Assembly (NCBI RefSeq): GCF_037151175.1
Contig: NZ_JBBCOR010000001.1
Coordinates: 1-64,000 of the forward strand
Reading direction: 5' to 3'
Source: Asaia sp003994335
GTDB lineage: Bacteria; Pseudomonadota; Alphaproteobacteria; Acetobacterales; Acetobacteraceae
Length of the DNA stretch: 64,000 nt
Both the position numbers and the translations under genes were made by a program. Positions within the stretch are counted from its first letter, which is position 1; each line of letters starts with the position of its first letter. This document shows positions 9,301 through 17,940 of this stretch, one piece after another. The notes beneath the pieces are model-generated. The model worked only from the letters and a program-made list of their open reading frames with translations, was not told where the DNA came from and did not search any database.

Positions 9301-9544
9301 GCTGGAGGATGAGACCGGCACAGCCAACATCATCATCTGGAAAGACCGCGCCGAAGCCCAGCGTCGCATCGTGATTGGCGTCAATGCGGTGGCCTGTCAT
9401 GGTATGCTCCAGCGTGAAGGAGAGGTCATTCACGTGGTGATGCAGCGTCTGGAGGATCTGACACCTCTGATGCGTTCTATTGCCGTGTCTGAGGCAGAGG
9501 AGGGATCGGTATCACCGCGGTTAAAGGCCCGCGATTTCCATTAA
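6389..9544 (+). CDS. dnaE2: DnaE2, error-prone DNA polymerase III alpha subunit
   Basis: 1051 aa C-family polymerase that carries out mutagenic translesion synthesis with ImuA/ImuB. A PHP domain occupies about residues 1-200 (HVTSYYSFLRGVSSP, ALTDRHSVAG). The palm contains the acidic PPDIDVDFESDRRDEI block near 370 and VDVLGLGML near 525. 'LGTHPGGFVLT' and PLFQEQAMQVA are class-typical. An OB fold lies near the end (VVVPGLVLMRQRPGT). The length and the missing long C-terminal tail distinguish DnaE2 from the replicative DnaE1. ATG 6389 overlaps the upstream stop. Confidence 0.96.
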   Translation: MTTPLHVTSYYSFLRGVSSPHDLFSVAHAQGHRALALTDRHSVAGMVRAHDAARQSGLRLLPGCRLDLLDGSTLLAYPVDRVGWGALCRLLTLGHRRGAREIFSLGWDDLLQGAQNLVLVLLPDQPDAQAQQQLRHLARMRAALGQPVYCGLAYRSAPGDLLRLRELEILATACNVAAVVTGDVLYHEARCHVLQDVVTAIRENCTLETLGGQREIHADRALKTPVSLAQLYEAFPEALGRVAEIEAHCRFSMEDLCYQYPQETDRPDETPQQTLARLVRDALPRRYPAGASEAVRKQIAHELALIGSLDYAPYFLTVHSIVHQARALEIVCQGRGSAANSAICYVLGITAIDPVRSGLLFERFISAERREPPDIDVDFESDRRDEIIQWIYRRYGRSHSALCATLMRYRPKGALRETGKVLGLSEDLLGLLSKYLASSLGDPEQLKARAAELNLNLSDRRLALTLRVAAELVGIPRQLGTHPGGFVLTRDRLDELVPIQPAAKEDRQIIVWDKDDIDILKFMKVDVLGLGMLGCLRRGFELLAQHRIRQLDMASVPPEDPATYAMIRRADTLGTFQIESRAQMSMLPRLKPKTFYDLVIQVAIVRPGPIQGDMVHPYLRRRDGVELPDYPKPELEQILGKTLGVPLFQEQAMQVAIACAGFTPGEADQLRRSMATFKFTGGVSHFRTKLIEGMVANHYDREFAERTFRQLEGFGSYGFPESHAASFALVAYVSNYLKCHHPDVFCTALLNSQPMGFYAPAQVVRDAREHGVTVHAIDINASRWDCALEPDRGRPTLAVRLGFRFVKGLSNKHAAKLIANRFPAYESLDDVWRRANIPVSALEALAAADVFRSLDLDRRAALWAIKGLADTVLPLFAAADRKLNRPGPEMIEPDYTPRPMSEGREVVEDYNTLGLTLRQHPMAFLRPRFSARGMVTCADLRRLRDGSRVVVPGLVLMRQRPGTAHGVMFMTLEDETGTANIIIWKDRAEAQRRIVIGVNAVACHGMLQREGEVIHVVMQRLEDLTPLMRSIAVSEAEEGSVSPRLKARDFH

Positions 9545-9557
9545 AACGCATAAATAT

Positions 9558-9572
9558 TTGTAAAATTTACAA
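9558..9572. promoter_or_regulatory. 15-bp palindrome between dnaE2 and tfoX-like gene
   Basis: TTGTAAAATTTACAA is a perfect 7-bp inverted repeat around a single base, followed some 20 nt later by a run of nine T. It could be an operator for the downstream gene (start at 9643), but its AT-only character makes chance formation possible. Confidence 0.35.
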
Positions 9573-9642
9573 GAAGATCCCAATATCGTTTTTTTTTGTT
9601 ACTTTACTTATTCAAAAGAAAAAATGTTAGGGATGGGGTGAT

Positions 9643-9987
9643 ATGACGATTTATGATCCTGCAAATCTGCAGAAAATACTGATGATCCCGGAGCTGGCGG
9701 AATTTGATTTGTCCTTCAAGCCCATGTTCGGCGGGATCATGGGCTATGCGGGCGGCAAGGTTTTTGCCTCCCTCTCTGATATCGGTCTGGCTTTGAAGAT
9801 GAGCGGCAAGGATCGTGAGGCCCTTCTGGCACTCCCCGGTGCATGTGCCCTGCGTTATGAGCCTGAAAGCGCTCCCAGCAAGACCTACGTTGTTGTGCCG
9901 GAGTCTCTGCATACGCGCCCTGATGAGCTGAAAATCTGGGTAGCGTGCTGTGTCACCGGTCTGCCTGCCAGAAAGCCGCGTCGATAG
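9643..9987 (+). CDS. TfoX/Sxy N-terminal-domain protein
   Basis: 114 aa single-domain protein matching the TfoX N-terminal family: 'FKPMFGGIMGYAGGKVFA' corresponds to the family's 'rrMFGg.giY..g.mFal' signature. It is followed by 'IGLALKMSGKDREALLAL' and 'KTYVVVPES'. TfoX/Sxy proteins are competence regulators in gammaproteobacteria; stand-alone N-terminal-domain proteins like this are common elsewhere and uncharacterised. A purine-rich leader (GGGATGGGG) precedes ATG 9643. The gene is monocistronic. Confidence 0.85.
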   Translation: MTIYDPANLQKILMIPELAEFDLSFKPMFGGIMGYAGGKVFASLSDIGLALKMSGKDREALLALPGACALRYEPESAPSKTYVVVPESLHTRPDELKIWVACCVTGLPARKPRR

Positions 9988-10135
9988 GGGAAGGAGGCAT
10001 GGGCTCTTCAGGTGGCGTCTAGAAAAGGATCTGACGCCTCCAGGACTCGGTATTGGCGCGGTCTATGGGGCGTGATTGTCATCGGGTTTTTGGCCCGGTG
10101 ATGATGAGTGCTTGGTGATGGTGGCCTTACTCTCC

Positions 10136-11119
10136 TCAAATCGGCTTGCTTAAAAGAACAAGGCAATCGTGACGATAATCGATGACCATATCGAAATGGC
10201 TCAGGACATTTGCGCCTAAAGCACCCTGAATTTCACGATCCATATACTGCCCCACGCCATGCATGCCGAAATTTCCATCCGGTCGTTCGGTGAACCACAC
10301 GTGACTGATGGGATAGGGGCCGAACTTTATCTGTGGGACCTCAATCAACCGTGCAGGCATCAAGCTGTCACCATTCACGACAACGGGCCAGTCCGGATGC
10401 ATCTTGTGCCATGCGTTCATGACGCTTGTTGTGATGTATGAAGTCGTTCCTTGCCCATGCATCTGCGGGGCACCGGTCGCCTTCAGGCCCGCCGCAGTCT
10501 GCATGGCAGTGGCTCCTGTATCGAGCAGCATGGCAATGGTGTGTCCGTCGACTTGCATCTCGACGCTCGGGAATGGGCCAGTATGTATTCCCTGCGCATT
10601 TTTCGGAAATCCCAGCGGGATAACTGTTTTCCCATACGGTATTTTCCAGTCGGCATCTTCAACCGAGAGGCGCCTATCAGGATAATTGAAATGCCAGGCG
10701 CGGAACTGGGGCAGATACCCTCCGCCGATTATGCCATCTTCGACGAACCTGCCTGTCTTGATGGGTACAACAAGAGCCATGGCGTTGCAGGGTGTCTGCA
10801 ACGGCGGGTGAGGTAACCCCGCTGCGTCCGTGAATTCCGGCCATTTCATGATCATCCGGCCCGTAGCAATATCGTCGCAGCGATAAGTGGGAGCATAGAT
10901 TTTCTCGGCAGCTTCTGGTGTGATCAACATCAAGCCCGCTCCACCTCCCCCTCCTGTATCCACAACAAAGCGAAGGGTCTGACCCTGAGCGGTGACAGGC
11001 ACTGCGAAGAAATGCCCCGCCTCATACACTGTCGGAATGGTAATCTCGGCAGATCGAGCATGTTGTGAAGAGTAGAAAATCAGCAGCCACGCGGTGAGGG
11101 CGGCACGTTTTCTCTTCAT
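10136..11119 (-). CDS. Exported retropepsin-like aspartyl protease
   Basis: 327 aa from ATG 11119, chosen because it opens a classical signal peptide (MKRKRAALTAWLLIFYSSQ, cleavage near ARSA-E); longer in-frame starts only add an unlikely leader. Two Asp-Thr-Gly motifs are visible: FVVDTGGGG near residue 54 and AMLLDTGATAM near residue 206. This gives a pepsin-like two-lobed arrangement, each DTG donating one catalytic Asp. Such periplasmic proteins are annotated as retropepsin-like aspartic proteases; the substrate is unknown. A purine-rich AGGAAAGG lies upstream of the start. Confidence 0.85.
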   Translation of the reverse strand: MKRKRAALTAWLLIFYSSQHARSAEITIPTVYEAGHFFAVPVTAQGQTLRFVVDTGGGGGAGLMLITPEAAEKIYAPTYRCDDIATGRMIMKWPEFTDAAGLPHPPLQTPCNAMALVVPIKTGRFVEDGIIGGGYLPQFRAWHFNYPDRRLSVEDADWKIPYGKTVIPLGFPKNAQGIHTGPFPSVEMQVDGHTIAMLLDTGATAMQTAAGLKATGAPQMHGQGTTSYITTSVMNAWHKMHPDWPVVVNGDSLMPARLIEVPQIKFGPYPISHVWFTERPDGNFGMHGVGQYMDREIQGALGANVLSHFDMVIDYRHDCLVLLSKPI

Positions 11120-11361
11120 GGGCTCGACGGGGCCTTTCCTGGGAGGCTGATACGGGAATTCCGTTGGGATATGCTGCACAAGATCGCTGAGGTTAGTGAG
11201 TGGATCAAAGCCTGAGCAAGAAAAATCAGCCTCCCTTCGAGGTGAGAGGCTCTGGTCCGCCATTCAGGCGCAAAATAGTAACGCTCAGGGCAGGAATTTC
11301 GAACATGGTCTGTGTTTGCAAGGTCTTGTGCAGGATTGCCCTGTGAGCGCAATGTCATGAC

Positions 11362-12237
11362 ATGCGCCTTATCTTGCCTGCTCTGATCCTTCTTTTTCCT
11401 GGCCTGGCGGCTGCCGCAGCCGCGCCAAGTCCGGCTGAGATTGTCGCCCAGGCACCGAATGCTGCCTGGCGTGATGTCGCGCCGGAGCGTCTCCTGGTCA
11501 TGAAGCTGGCCGATGGCGGGCGGGTCGTGATCGAACTCGCGCCTGAATTTGCCCCTGTGCATGTGGCCAATGTCGTGCGTCTTGCCCAGTCCCATCAGTG
11601 GGACCAGGGCGCCATCATTCGTGTGCAGGATAATTATGTGGTGCAGTGGCGCGTACGCGATGAGGCGGCACCTTTGCCCAACGGATTTGTTGCGCATCCG
11701 GGCGCAGAATATGAGCGCCCCCTTGCCGGACTTGATTATATGGCGCTGCCCTATCCGGACCCTTATGCCGCACAATCTGGCATTGCCTCGGGCTGGTTGG
11801 TAGGCCGGGAGGGCGGGCAAATCTGGCCAGCTCAGTGCTATGGCGTGGTCGGTGTCGGTCGGGACATGCCCCCCGATACGGGAGACGGACGTGAGCTCTA
11901 TGTGGTCAACGGTGAGGCCCCGCGTCAACTCGATCGTAACCTCGCGGTTATCGGGCGCGTGCTTGAAGGCATGGAGCGTCTGGGCGCGCTGCCACGCGGC
12001 ACCGGGCCGCTCGGATTTTATACTGATTCACGTCAGAACGTGACGATTTCAGGCGTGACGCTTGCCGCCGATCTTCCCGCATCCCTGCGGCCGACCATGC
12101 AGGTCATGCGCACGGACAGCCCGTCTTTTCACGCTTATATGGCGGCTCGTGCCGCACGGCATGACCCCTTTTTCGTCCGCCCGGCAAAAGGGGTTGCGCT
12201 CTGTAATGTACCCGTTCCGGCGCGGGAGAAAAAATAA
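11362..12237 (+). CDS. Periplasmic peptidyl-prolyl cis-trans isomerase, cyclophilin type
   Basis: 291 aa with a signal peptide (MRLILPALILLFPGLAAAAA). The cyclophilin-like domain starts near residue 45 (LVMKLADGGRVVIELAPEFAPVHV...). 'QGAIIRVQDNYVVQWR' matches the cyclophilin strand that in other members reads 'G..FHRVI..F..QGG'. The F/Q active-site residues are partly replaced (VVQWR), so activity may be reduced. The protein is longer than minimal cyclophilins (about 165 aa), with a C-terminal extension after the fold. The protease gene upstream is divergent. Confidence 0.85.
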   Translation: MRLILPALILLFPGLAAAAAAPSPAEIVAQAPNAAWRDVAPERLLVMKLADGGRVVIELAPEFAPVHVANVVRLAQSHQWDQGAIIRVQDNYVVQWRVRDEAAPLPNGFVAHPGAEYERPLAGLDYMALPYPDPYAAQSGIASGWLVGREGGQIWPAQCYGVVGVGRDMPPDTGDGRELYVVNGEAPRQLDRNLAVIGRVLEGMERLGALPRGTGPLGFYTDSRQNVTISGVTLAADLPASLRPTMQVMRTDSPSFHAYMAARAARHDPFFVRPAKGVALCNVPVPAREKK

Positions 12238-12544
12238 GCCCTACCTTTCGAAGGGAAGGGGCGACAGAGGATGTCACGCGAAGAGGGCTTACATGACCGC
12301 CCGCAATTTTCGCTGATATGGGGGGAGAGTTGTGGCCTCTGACCAAACACTCTCAGACGATAGAGCGGTGGGGAAGAGCGATGATGAAAGAGGGCGCGGG
12401 CAGAGAGTCCGAGTAGGGAGAGAGGCCCAAACGGAGCGCTGTGATCCGCCTGTCAGATGGCGTTCATGCTCGAGGCGCTCTCGTTCTCCCCTGGGGCAGA
12501 ATATTGTTTGATCCATTATGGGATAGATAGTTGGTCGGGCTTTT
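12238..12544. other. Convergent intergenic region
   Basis: 307 bp between the 3' ends of the cyclophilin gene and the small membrane protein gene. I see no supported gene, no clear terminator hairpin and no RNA motif. Confidence 0.4.
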
Positions 12545-13027
12545 TTAGCCATCAGTCCCGGCGGTAGCATCATGATCAACCCGTGAACCTGAAGTCCTGA
12601 GCCTGCTCCATATCTGGTGCAAGCCTGCAAGATGGAGAACACCGATGATGAAGCAGATAGAGGAGCTCCATAGCCAGAAATGCGCGCTCCGGCCGGGAAA
12701 CCAGAGTTGCATAGGCGCGAATGCGACACCGCGTAAAAGATAGAAGGCTGTGATGGCGCAAAGCGCGGGTCGTAAGAACGGTAGCGCTGGCAGCACACCC
12801 GCGCCTGAAAGGGCGTAAGCGCCCCAGACTGTCAGTATCGTGGCGATTATCAAGGTGATTACCGTCGTGTACGAATCACCGGCGGCAGCCATCCGGGCAA
12901 TGGTTTCGCCGGCACCCATGGTGCGGTACCAGCTGGGGCCAATCCAGATGCAGCCCAGATGCACCAGCGCGGCCAGAAGACTGCAACAGGCAGCGGCGAT
13001 CAAAGTCCAGCTACGGTGGGTGTTCAT
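12545..13027 (-). CDS. Small integral membrane protein, unknown function
   Basis: 160 aa from ATG 13027 (MNTHRSWTLIAAACC). Four hydrophobic helices are evident: about 8-27, 55-80, 85-105 and 115-140. The pattern resembles DoxX/DUF-type four-helix membrane proteins, including 'LVHLGCIWIGPSWYRTMGAGE' after the first helix. No family can be named with certainty. It is followed 180 bp downstream on the same strand by nothing related; the glutathionylspermidine-synthase-like gene lies upstream on the same strand, so they might be co-transcribed. Confidence 0.75.
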   Translation of the reverse strand: MNTHRSWTLIAAACCSLLAALVHLGCIWIGPSWYRTMGAGETIARMAAAGDSYTTVITLIIATILTVWGAYALSGAGVLPALPFLRPALCAITAFYLLRGVAFAPMQLWFPGRSAHFWLWSSSICFIIGVLHLAGLHQIWSRLRTSGSRVDHDATAGTDG

Positions 13028-13209
13028 GAATGTCTCGCGCACTATTCTTATTGGTTTTCAGAGCAGTAACCAGCTCTGGCTTTAACAGGATGGTGACATA
13101 GGGCTTCGTCTCGAAGGCTACTATGGTTTGAGAAAGATCAGTTTGATCAAAAGCACTTAAGGAGGAGATGTTCGAGAAGAGGTCAAGACATCGCCCCTGC
13201 TGCAGCGAC

Positions 13210-14637
13210 TCAGGTCGAGCGCCAACGCATCTCCCGTGATTCCCGAATGCAACAGTATGAACGTGTCGTCGAGCCAGAATATTGGGCGTTGGGTTCGGGT
13301 TGAATCTCGCAAATAGGAAATCTGTTCGTATTGGATACGGAATGCGCGTCGTTTGCCGTACGCAGTCTATCAATGCGATCCATGGTGATGTCGTCTCGCG
13401 CCTGGACCGAGGGGGCTTTGCTCACATCGCCGTTTTCTGCTTTGACGCACTCTTCAGGCACCGAAAACTTTGCCAGCCCCGCGCGCTTGAGAACGATATG
13501 CGGCACGATAGGTGAACTGTGCCGGATGACAGTGTCTGCGCTCTCACGCATGGTTACCCCTCCGAAACGCTTGCCGATGATCCAGGCACCGATCGAGGCG
13601 GTAACGCCATCAATCCGATGATCGGCGAATTTCTGATATATCTTCGGATAGTCGCCATAGCTCCCCCCCTCCGCATGGAGAACGCCGCTGCTGTCGAGGA
13701 TACGGATATTCTCACCTCCGCGTGCATGAATTGGCTTCTCGACTACAAAGTCCGGGGGGGCGACCCTGAGACGGTCGGGGCTTGTGGACGCCTCGAGCAG
13801 ATTGGGATGGCCGGGAAAACGTTCCCACAAGGCAGGAAGGAGCGCCTTGTTGGAGAGCAAAGAGGTCCAGGGTGGGTTCAGGAAATGACATTTGCAGGAG
13901 CGTAGGTGGCGAACCCCTTCGTCTCTGAACATGAGTTCCCATGGATACATGCGGATCATGCCGCGCACGATCACCCCCTGGTACAGAAGCTGCCCTCCGA
14001 TGGAGATCTCAAGATCCCGCAACGCGCAATGAATTGGCTCCAGACCCGCCTGAGCAACCCAGTGTTCATAGAACCGCGCATGGACAATATCTTCGAGATT
14101 GTCCGGATAAGAAACGATATGGACGACGCGGTCGAGATGCCCCCCCTTATAAAGGGCAGTCAGCCTGTCCACGATCGCGGCGGAGTCCAGAGGTGCCTGC
14201 GCATGGGTATCGCCGCATTCCACATGCCATGCCGTCTGCATAAGGGTGCTCTCCGGCAAGGTTGCCGGCGTATCGGCATTATATTCGATCAGCTTCGGCT
14301 GCCCATCGCCCCACGCGAGATCGAACCTGCCGAGGAGGAACGGGTCGCCGCGATACCATGAATCTCTCACCACATCCTGCGCCGCGCGCGGAATATGAAA
14401 TGCGTCCAGACCGCCGGGACGCGGGATGATATCAGCGAGCAGTTCCAGACAAAGGCGGTGCAGTGATTCCGCCGTTTTCGCGATGAGGCTGAGCGCGGCA
14501 TGGTCAAATTCGTATCGAACATCCTCGCGCCAGGCATTGCTGCCATCATCATTGCGATAATAGGTGTATCCCAGATGGTCGGCCTGGTCTGTCCAGTCCG
14601 GGCGCGGGCGTATCCTGACACGGCGCAGAAGGACCAT
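13210..14637 (-). CDS. Glutathionylspermidine synthase-like ATP-grasp protein
   Basis: 475 aa. The family signature blocks are present: LGRFDLAWGDGQPKLIEYNADTPATLPES near 100-130, 'ELMFRDEGVRHL', 'VEKPIHARGGENI' and 'GAWIIGKRFGGVTMRES'. This is the C-terminal synthetase domain of glutathionylspermidine synthase (YgiC/YjfC type in E. coli), whose bacterial members have no proven substrate. Family members are about 385 aa and end soon after the 'VPH' block. Here about 80 extra residues follow (from around residue 395) without recognisable features, as if the normal stop were lost. It starts 5 nt after the stop of a small membrane-protein gene. Confidence 0.88.
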   Translation of the reverse strand: MVLLRRVRIRPRPDWTDQADHLGYTYYRNDDGSNAWREDVRYEFDHAALSLIAKTAESLHRLCLELLADIIPRPGGLDAFHIPRAAQDVVRDSWYRGDPFLLGRFDLAWGDGQPKLIEYNADTPATLPESTLMQTAWHVECGDTHAQAPLDSAAIVDRLTALYKGGHLDRVVHIVSYPDNLEDIVHARFYEHWVAQAGLEPIHCALRDLEISIGGQLLYQGVIVRGMIRMYPWELMFRDEGVRHLRSCKCHFLNPPWTSLLSNKALLPALWERFPGHPNLLEASTSPDRLRVAPPDFVVEKPIHARGGENIRILDSSGVLHAEGGSYGDYPKIYQKFADHRIDGVTASIGAWIIGKRFGGVTMRESADTVIRHSSPIVPHIVLKRAGLAKFSVPEECVKAENGDVSKAPSVQARDDITMDRIDRLRTANDAHSVSNTNRFPICEIQPEPNAQYSGSTTRSYCCIRESREMRWRST

Positions 14638-14642
14638 GGTGG

Positions 14643-14918
14643 CTATTCGCCACCCGAAACATGGGCAGAAGCACTTTCACCGAAACCAGCATTGCCAGCG
14701 GATCGCACTTCTTCGGCGGGCATATTCTCGCGGGCTCTGCCTACGCCGCCAGCAGCGGGTCCGTTGCCCTTGTCGCATTCCTGCTGGGGCGAGGCGCCGT
14801 TGCGGTCATGGGAGCAGGATTCATCGTTGGCGGCGAAAAAGCCGATCGGATTGATGCGGGGAAAGATGATCATCAGCCCCGCAGCGATCATGAAAAGGCC
14901 CACGCCCAAACGCTCCAC
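14643..14918 (-). CDS. Small membrane-anchored protein paired with the ATP-grasp gene
   Basis: 91 aa starting at GTG 14918, preceded by AAAGGCAGGACG; this start gives a clean N-terminal membrane segment (VERLGVGLFMIAAGLMIIF). The remainder is Cys/Gly/Asn-rich and ends in 'AGFGESASAHVSGGE'. A GFGES-type ending also closes many DUF1190/YgiB proteins, and ygiB sits next to ygiC in enterobacteria, so this may be a short divergent YgiB analogue (inference). The stop codon is 5 nt from the start of the ATP-grasp gene, indicating translational coupling. Confidence 0.6.
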   Translation of the reverse strand: MERLGVGLFMIAAGLMIIFPRINPIGFFAANDESCSHDRNGASPQQECDKGNGPAAGGVGRARENMPAEEVRSAGNAGFGESASAHVSGGE

Positions 14919-15075
14919 CGTCCTGCCTTTTATTCTCCGATGATGGAATACACTGGCTCTTAACCTAGCGTGGAGACCGAAGGCAGGGAAGGTATGGCAA
15001 GCGACCGTTCGAGACATTCAGGTAAAACCTGAGGCATCACACGGTAACCTGCCGGTGCCAAAAGGCGCGTATTGG

Positions 15076-16338
15076 TCAGGCTCTGCGCTGGTTATAGACA
15101 TCCACGCAAACAGCACCCAGAAGCACCAGCCCCTTGAGCACCTGCTGGTAGTCGATGCCGATACCCAGGATCGACATGCCGTTATTCATGAGGCCCATGA
15201 TCATGGCGCCGATCACGGCCCCGCCAACCCGGCCCACACCGCCATAGGCCGAAGCGCCGCCGATGAAGCATGCGGCAATTACATCGAGTTCGAAGCCGAG
15301 TCCCGCCTTGGGTGTGGCCGTGTTCAGGCGGGCCGCGAAAATCAGGCCGCCAAGGGCTGCGAGGACGCCCATGTTCACAAAGGTCAGGAAGGTGAGGCGT
15401 TCGGTGCGTATGCCTGAAAGCGCCGCTGCGCGTACATTGCCGCCCACCGCATAAATCTGCCTTCCCAGCGTGGTGCGGCTGGTCACGAAGCTGTAGAGCG
15501 CGATCAGCATGGCCATGATGATCAGCACATTGGGCAGACCGCGATAGCTGGAAACCAGGGTCGCCAGATAGACGATGATCCCGAACACCGCGATATTCTT
15601 GCCGATGAAGAGGGGCATGGGCTCGACATCGATTTCGTTGCGCTGGTAGCGCGCGCGGGCACGTGCTGCACCAACCACCATCGCCGCAGCAACGATGACG
15701 CCCAGAATCAGCGAGGTCGGGTTGTAGGGGCCAATCTTGGGCAGAAATTCAGGTATGAAGCCGGATGAAAGCTTCTGGAATACGGTAGAGAACGGCCCAA
15801 GGGATTGTCCGCCCAGCAGGGCCAGCGCCAGCCCCTTGAACACCAGCATGCCCGCAAGAGTCACGATAAAGGAAGGGATCTTGAAATAGGCGATCCAGTA
15901 GCCCTGCGCTGCACCGATCAGTGCCCCGGTGGCAAGGCAGGTCAGAGTGGTCACCACCACATTGCAGTGCCACTGCACCATCAGCACAGCTGCCACGGCT
16001 CCGGTAAACCCGGCGACGGATCCGACCGACAAATCGATATGACCCGAGATGATCACCAGCAACATGCCCAGCGCCATGATGACGATATAGCTGTTCTGGA
16101 GCACCAGATTGGTCAGGTTGAGGGGGCGCAGCAATGTGCCATTGGTCATGATCTCGAAAAACAGACCGATCGCGACTAGCGAAATGAACATCCCGTATTC
16201 GCGCAGATTGTTGCGTATAAACCGCCCCATCGCGCTGTTGCCCAGCTTATGGCCGCCCGGCGCTCCACCCGTTGGGCTGGTGTCACCCGCAGGAGAAAGC
16301 GGGTTGCCGGGGAGAAGGATATGCTCGCTCATGGTCAT
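15076..16338 (-). CDS. mmsB: Multiple-monosaccharide ABC transporter, permease
   Basis: 420 aa polytopic inner-membrane permease of the RbsC/XylH family, with about ten hydrophobic segments. The permease signature 'HIDLSVGSVAGFTGAVAAV' lies near residue 100 and 'GGASAYGGVGRVGGAVIGAM' near 375. The N-terminal about 35 residues are a Pro/Gly-rich cytosolic leader. Its start overlaps the stop of the ATP-binding gene by 4 nt. With chvE and mmsA it forms a complete sugar importer like ChvE-GguAB of Agrobacterium. Confidence 0.93.
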   Translation of the reverse strand: MTMSEHILLPGNPLSPAGDTSPTGGAPGGHKLGNSAMGRFIRNNLREYGMFISLVAIGLFFEIMTNGTLLRPLNLTNLVLQNSYIVIMALGMLLVIISGHIDLSVGSVAGFTGAVAAVLMVQWHCNVVVTTLTCLATGALIGAAQGYWIAYFKIPSFIVTLAGMLVFKGLALALLGGQSLGPFSTVFQKLSSGFIPEFLPKIGPYNPTSLILGVIVAAAMVVGAARARARYQRNEIDVEPMPLFIGKNIAVFGIIVYLATLVSSYRGLPNVLIIMAMLIALYSFVTSRTTLGRQIYAVGGNVRAAALSGIRTERLTFLTFVNMGVLAALGGLIFAARLNTATPKAGLGFELDVIAACFIGGASAYGGVGRVGGAVIGAMIMGLMNNGMSILGIGIDYQQVLKGLVLLGAVCVDVYNQRRA

Positions 16339-17936
16339 GATGCTCCCGCAGCAAGTGAGGACACAGCGAGGTTGGCTGTTTCGCTCGGGATGGTGGAAAT
16401 GGGCATGGACTCTGTTGTGCTGCGCACGATGGCGCGCATGATCTTTTCCTGACTGGCCTCTTCGCGGGTGAACTCGCCTACGAAACGCCCCTCATTCATC
16501 ACGCAGATACGGTCACAGATACCGAGCAACTCGGGCATTTCGGATGAGATGACCACGCAGCCGCGACCGCTATCGGCCATTTGCTGGATCAGGGCATAGA
16601 TCTCGTATTTGGCCCCCACATCGATGCCGCGCGTGGGTTCGTCCAGAATGAGCACGTCTGGATTGGTGAAGAGCCATTTGGACAGCACCACCTTCTGCTG
16701 GTTGCCACCCGACAACTTGCCCGCCATCTGCTGCACATCCGGCGAGCGTATGCGCATCTTGGCGCGGTAATCCTGCGCGATACGCAGCTCGGCGATCTCG
16801 TCGATCACGCCATGACGGGCAATGCCGCGTAGCTCGGCGAGGGAGATGTTATGGCGTATCTCGTTGCTCAGATGCAGTCCGAGTTCCTTGCGATCCTCGG
16901 TGACATAGGCGAGCCCAGCCGCGATGGCGCGGCTGACGGTCGAGACATCCACCGCCTTGCCGCGCATGGTGACCTCGCCCGATATGCGCGTGCCGAAGGA
17001 GCGCCCGAACAGGCTCATGGCAAACTCTGTGCGCCCCGCACCCATGAGGCCGGCAATGCCCACGATCTCACCTGCGCGGACATGGAAATCGACATTGCGT
17101 ATCACCTGGCGGTCAGCATGAAGCGGGTGCCAGGCTGACCAGTCATGCACTTCCATCAGCATTTCGCCGATCCGTGGCGTATGGGGCGGGTAGCGGTGTT
17201 CCAGATCGCGATTGACCATCAGGCGGATGATTTCGTCTTCATCTGCGGGACCGTTGCGGCAATCGATCGTGCCGACACTGCGTCCGTCACGCAGCACGGT
17301 GATACGATCTGCGACACGGGAGATCTCGTTCAGCTTGTGCGAGATGAGAATGGACGACAGCCCCTCGGCCTTGAAGGCAAGGAGCAGATCGAGCAGCGCC
17401 GCGCTGTCGCGCTCGTTCAGACTGGCTGTCGGTTCGTCCAGAATGAGCAGACGTACCTTTTTCGAGAGGGCCTTGGCGATCTCGACGAGCTGCTGCTTGG
17501 CCACGCCCAGATGAGTCACAAGCGTCTCGGGGGCCTCTGTCAGCCCGACCTGACGCATCAGATCCCGTGCTCGAACCCGCGCCACGTCGCGGTCGATCAC
17601 ACCAAAACGCCCTGGCGGGTGGGTTATGAAGATGTTCTCTTGCACCGAAAGCAGCGGGATGAGCGCCAGTTCCTGGTGGATGATGATGATGCCGAGCGCC
17701 TCCGAGCCGTTGATATCGGCAAAGCGGCGCTCCTCGCCATCGAAAACGATCTGCCCGTCATAGCTCCCGGCGGGGTAGACCCCGCTCAGGATTTTCATCA
17801 GGGTCGATTTGCCTGCGCCGTTCTCACCGCAAAGAGCATGAATTTCGCCGGGTTCGACCGAAAAACTGACATCGCTCAGGGCCTTTACGGGACCGAAACG
17901 CTTGGCGATGTTCCGCATTTCAAGAATGGGGCTCAT
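16335..17936 (-). CDS. mmsA: Multiple-monosaccharide ABC transporter, ATP-binding protein
   Basis: 533 aa with two tandem ABC domains as in XylG/MglA. The first has Walker A GENGAGKSTLMK near 36 and Walker B LLILDEPTAS. The second has signature LSGGNQQKVVLSKW and VLILDEPTRGIDVG. The first Q-loop and signature blocks are also intact (HLGVAKQQLVEIAKAL). The second domain lacks a canonical Walker A lysine loop (GLMGAGRTEF), normal for sugar transporters of this class. It lies 4 nt downstream of chvE and overlaps mmsB. Confidence 0.95.
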   Translation of the reverse strand: MSPILEMRNIAKRFGPVKALSDVSFSVEPGEIHALCGENGAGKSTLMKILSGVYPAGSYDGQIVFDGEERRFADINGSEALGIIIIHQELALIPLLSVQENIFITHPPGRFGVIDRDVARVRARDLMRQVGLTEAPETLVTHLGVAKQQLVEIAKALSKKVRLLILDEPTASLNERDSAALLDLLLAFKAEGLSSILISHKLNEISRVADRITVLRDGRSVGTIDCRNGPADEDEIIRLMVNRDLEHRYPPHTPRIGEMLMEVHDWSAWHPLHADRQVIRNVDFHVRAGEIVGIAGLMGAGRTEFAMSLFGRSFGTRISGEVTMRGKAVDVSTVSRAIAAGLAYVTEDRKELGLHLSNEIRHNISLAELRGIARHGVIDEIAELRIAQDYRAKMRIRSPDVQQMAGKLSGGNQQKVVLSKWLFTNPDVLILDEPTRGIDVGAKYEIYALIQQMADSGRGCVVISSEMPELLGICDRICVMNEGRFVGEFTREEASQEKIMRAIVRSTTESMPISTIPSETANLAVSSLAAGAS

Positions 17937-17940
17937 GGCG

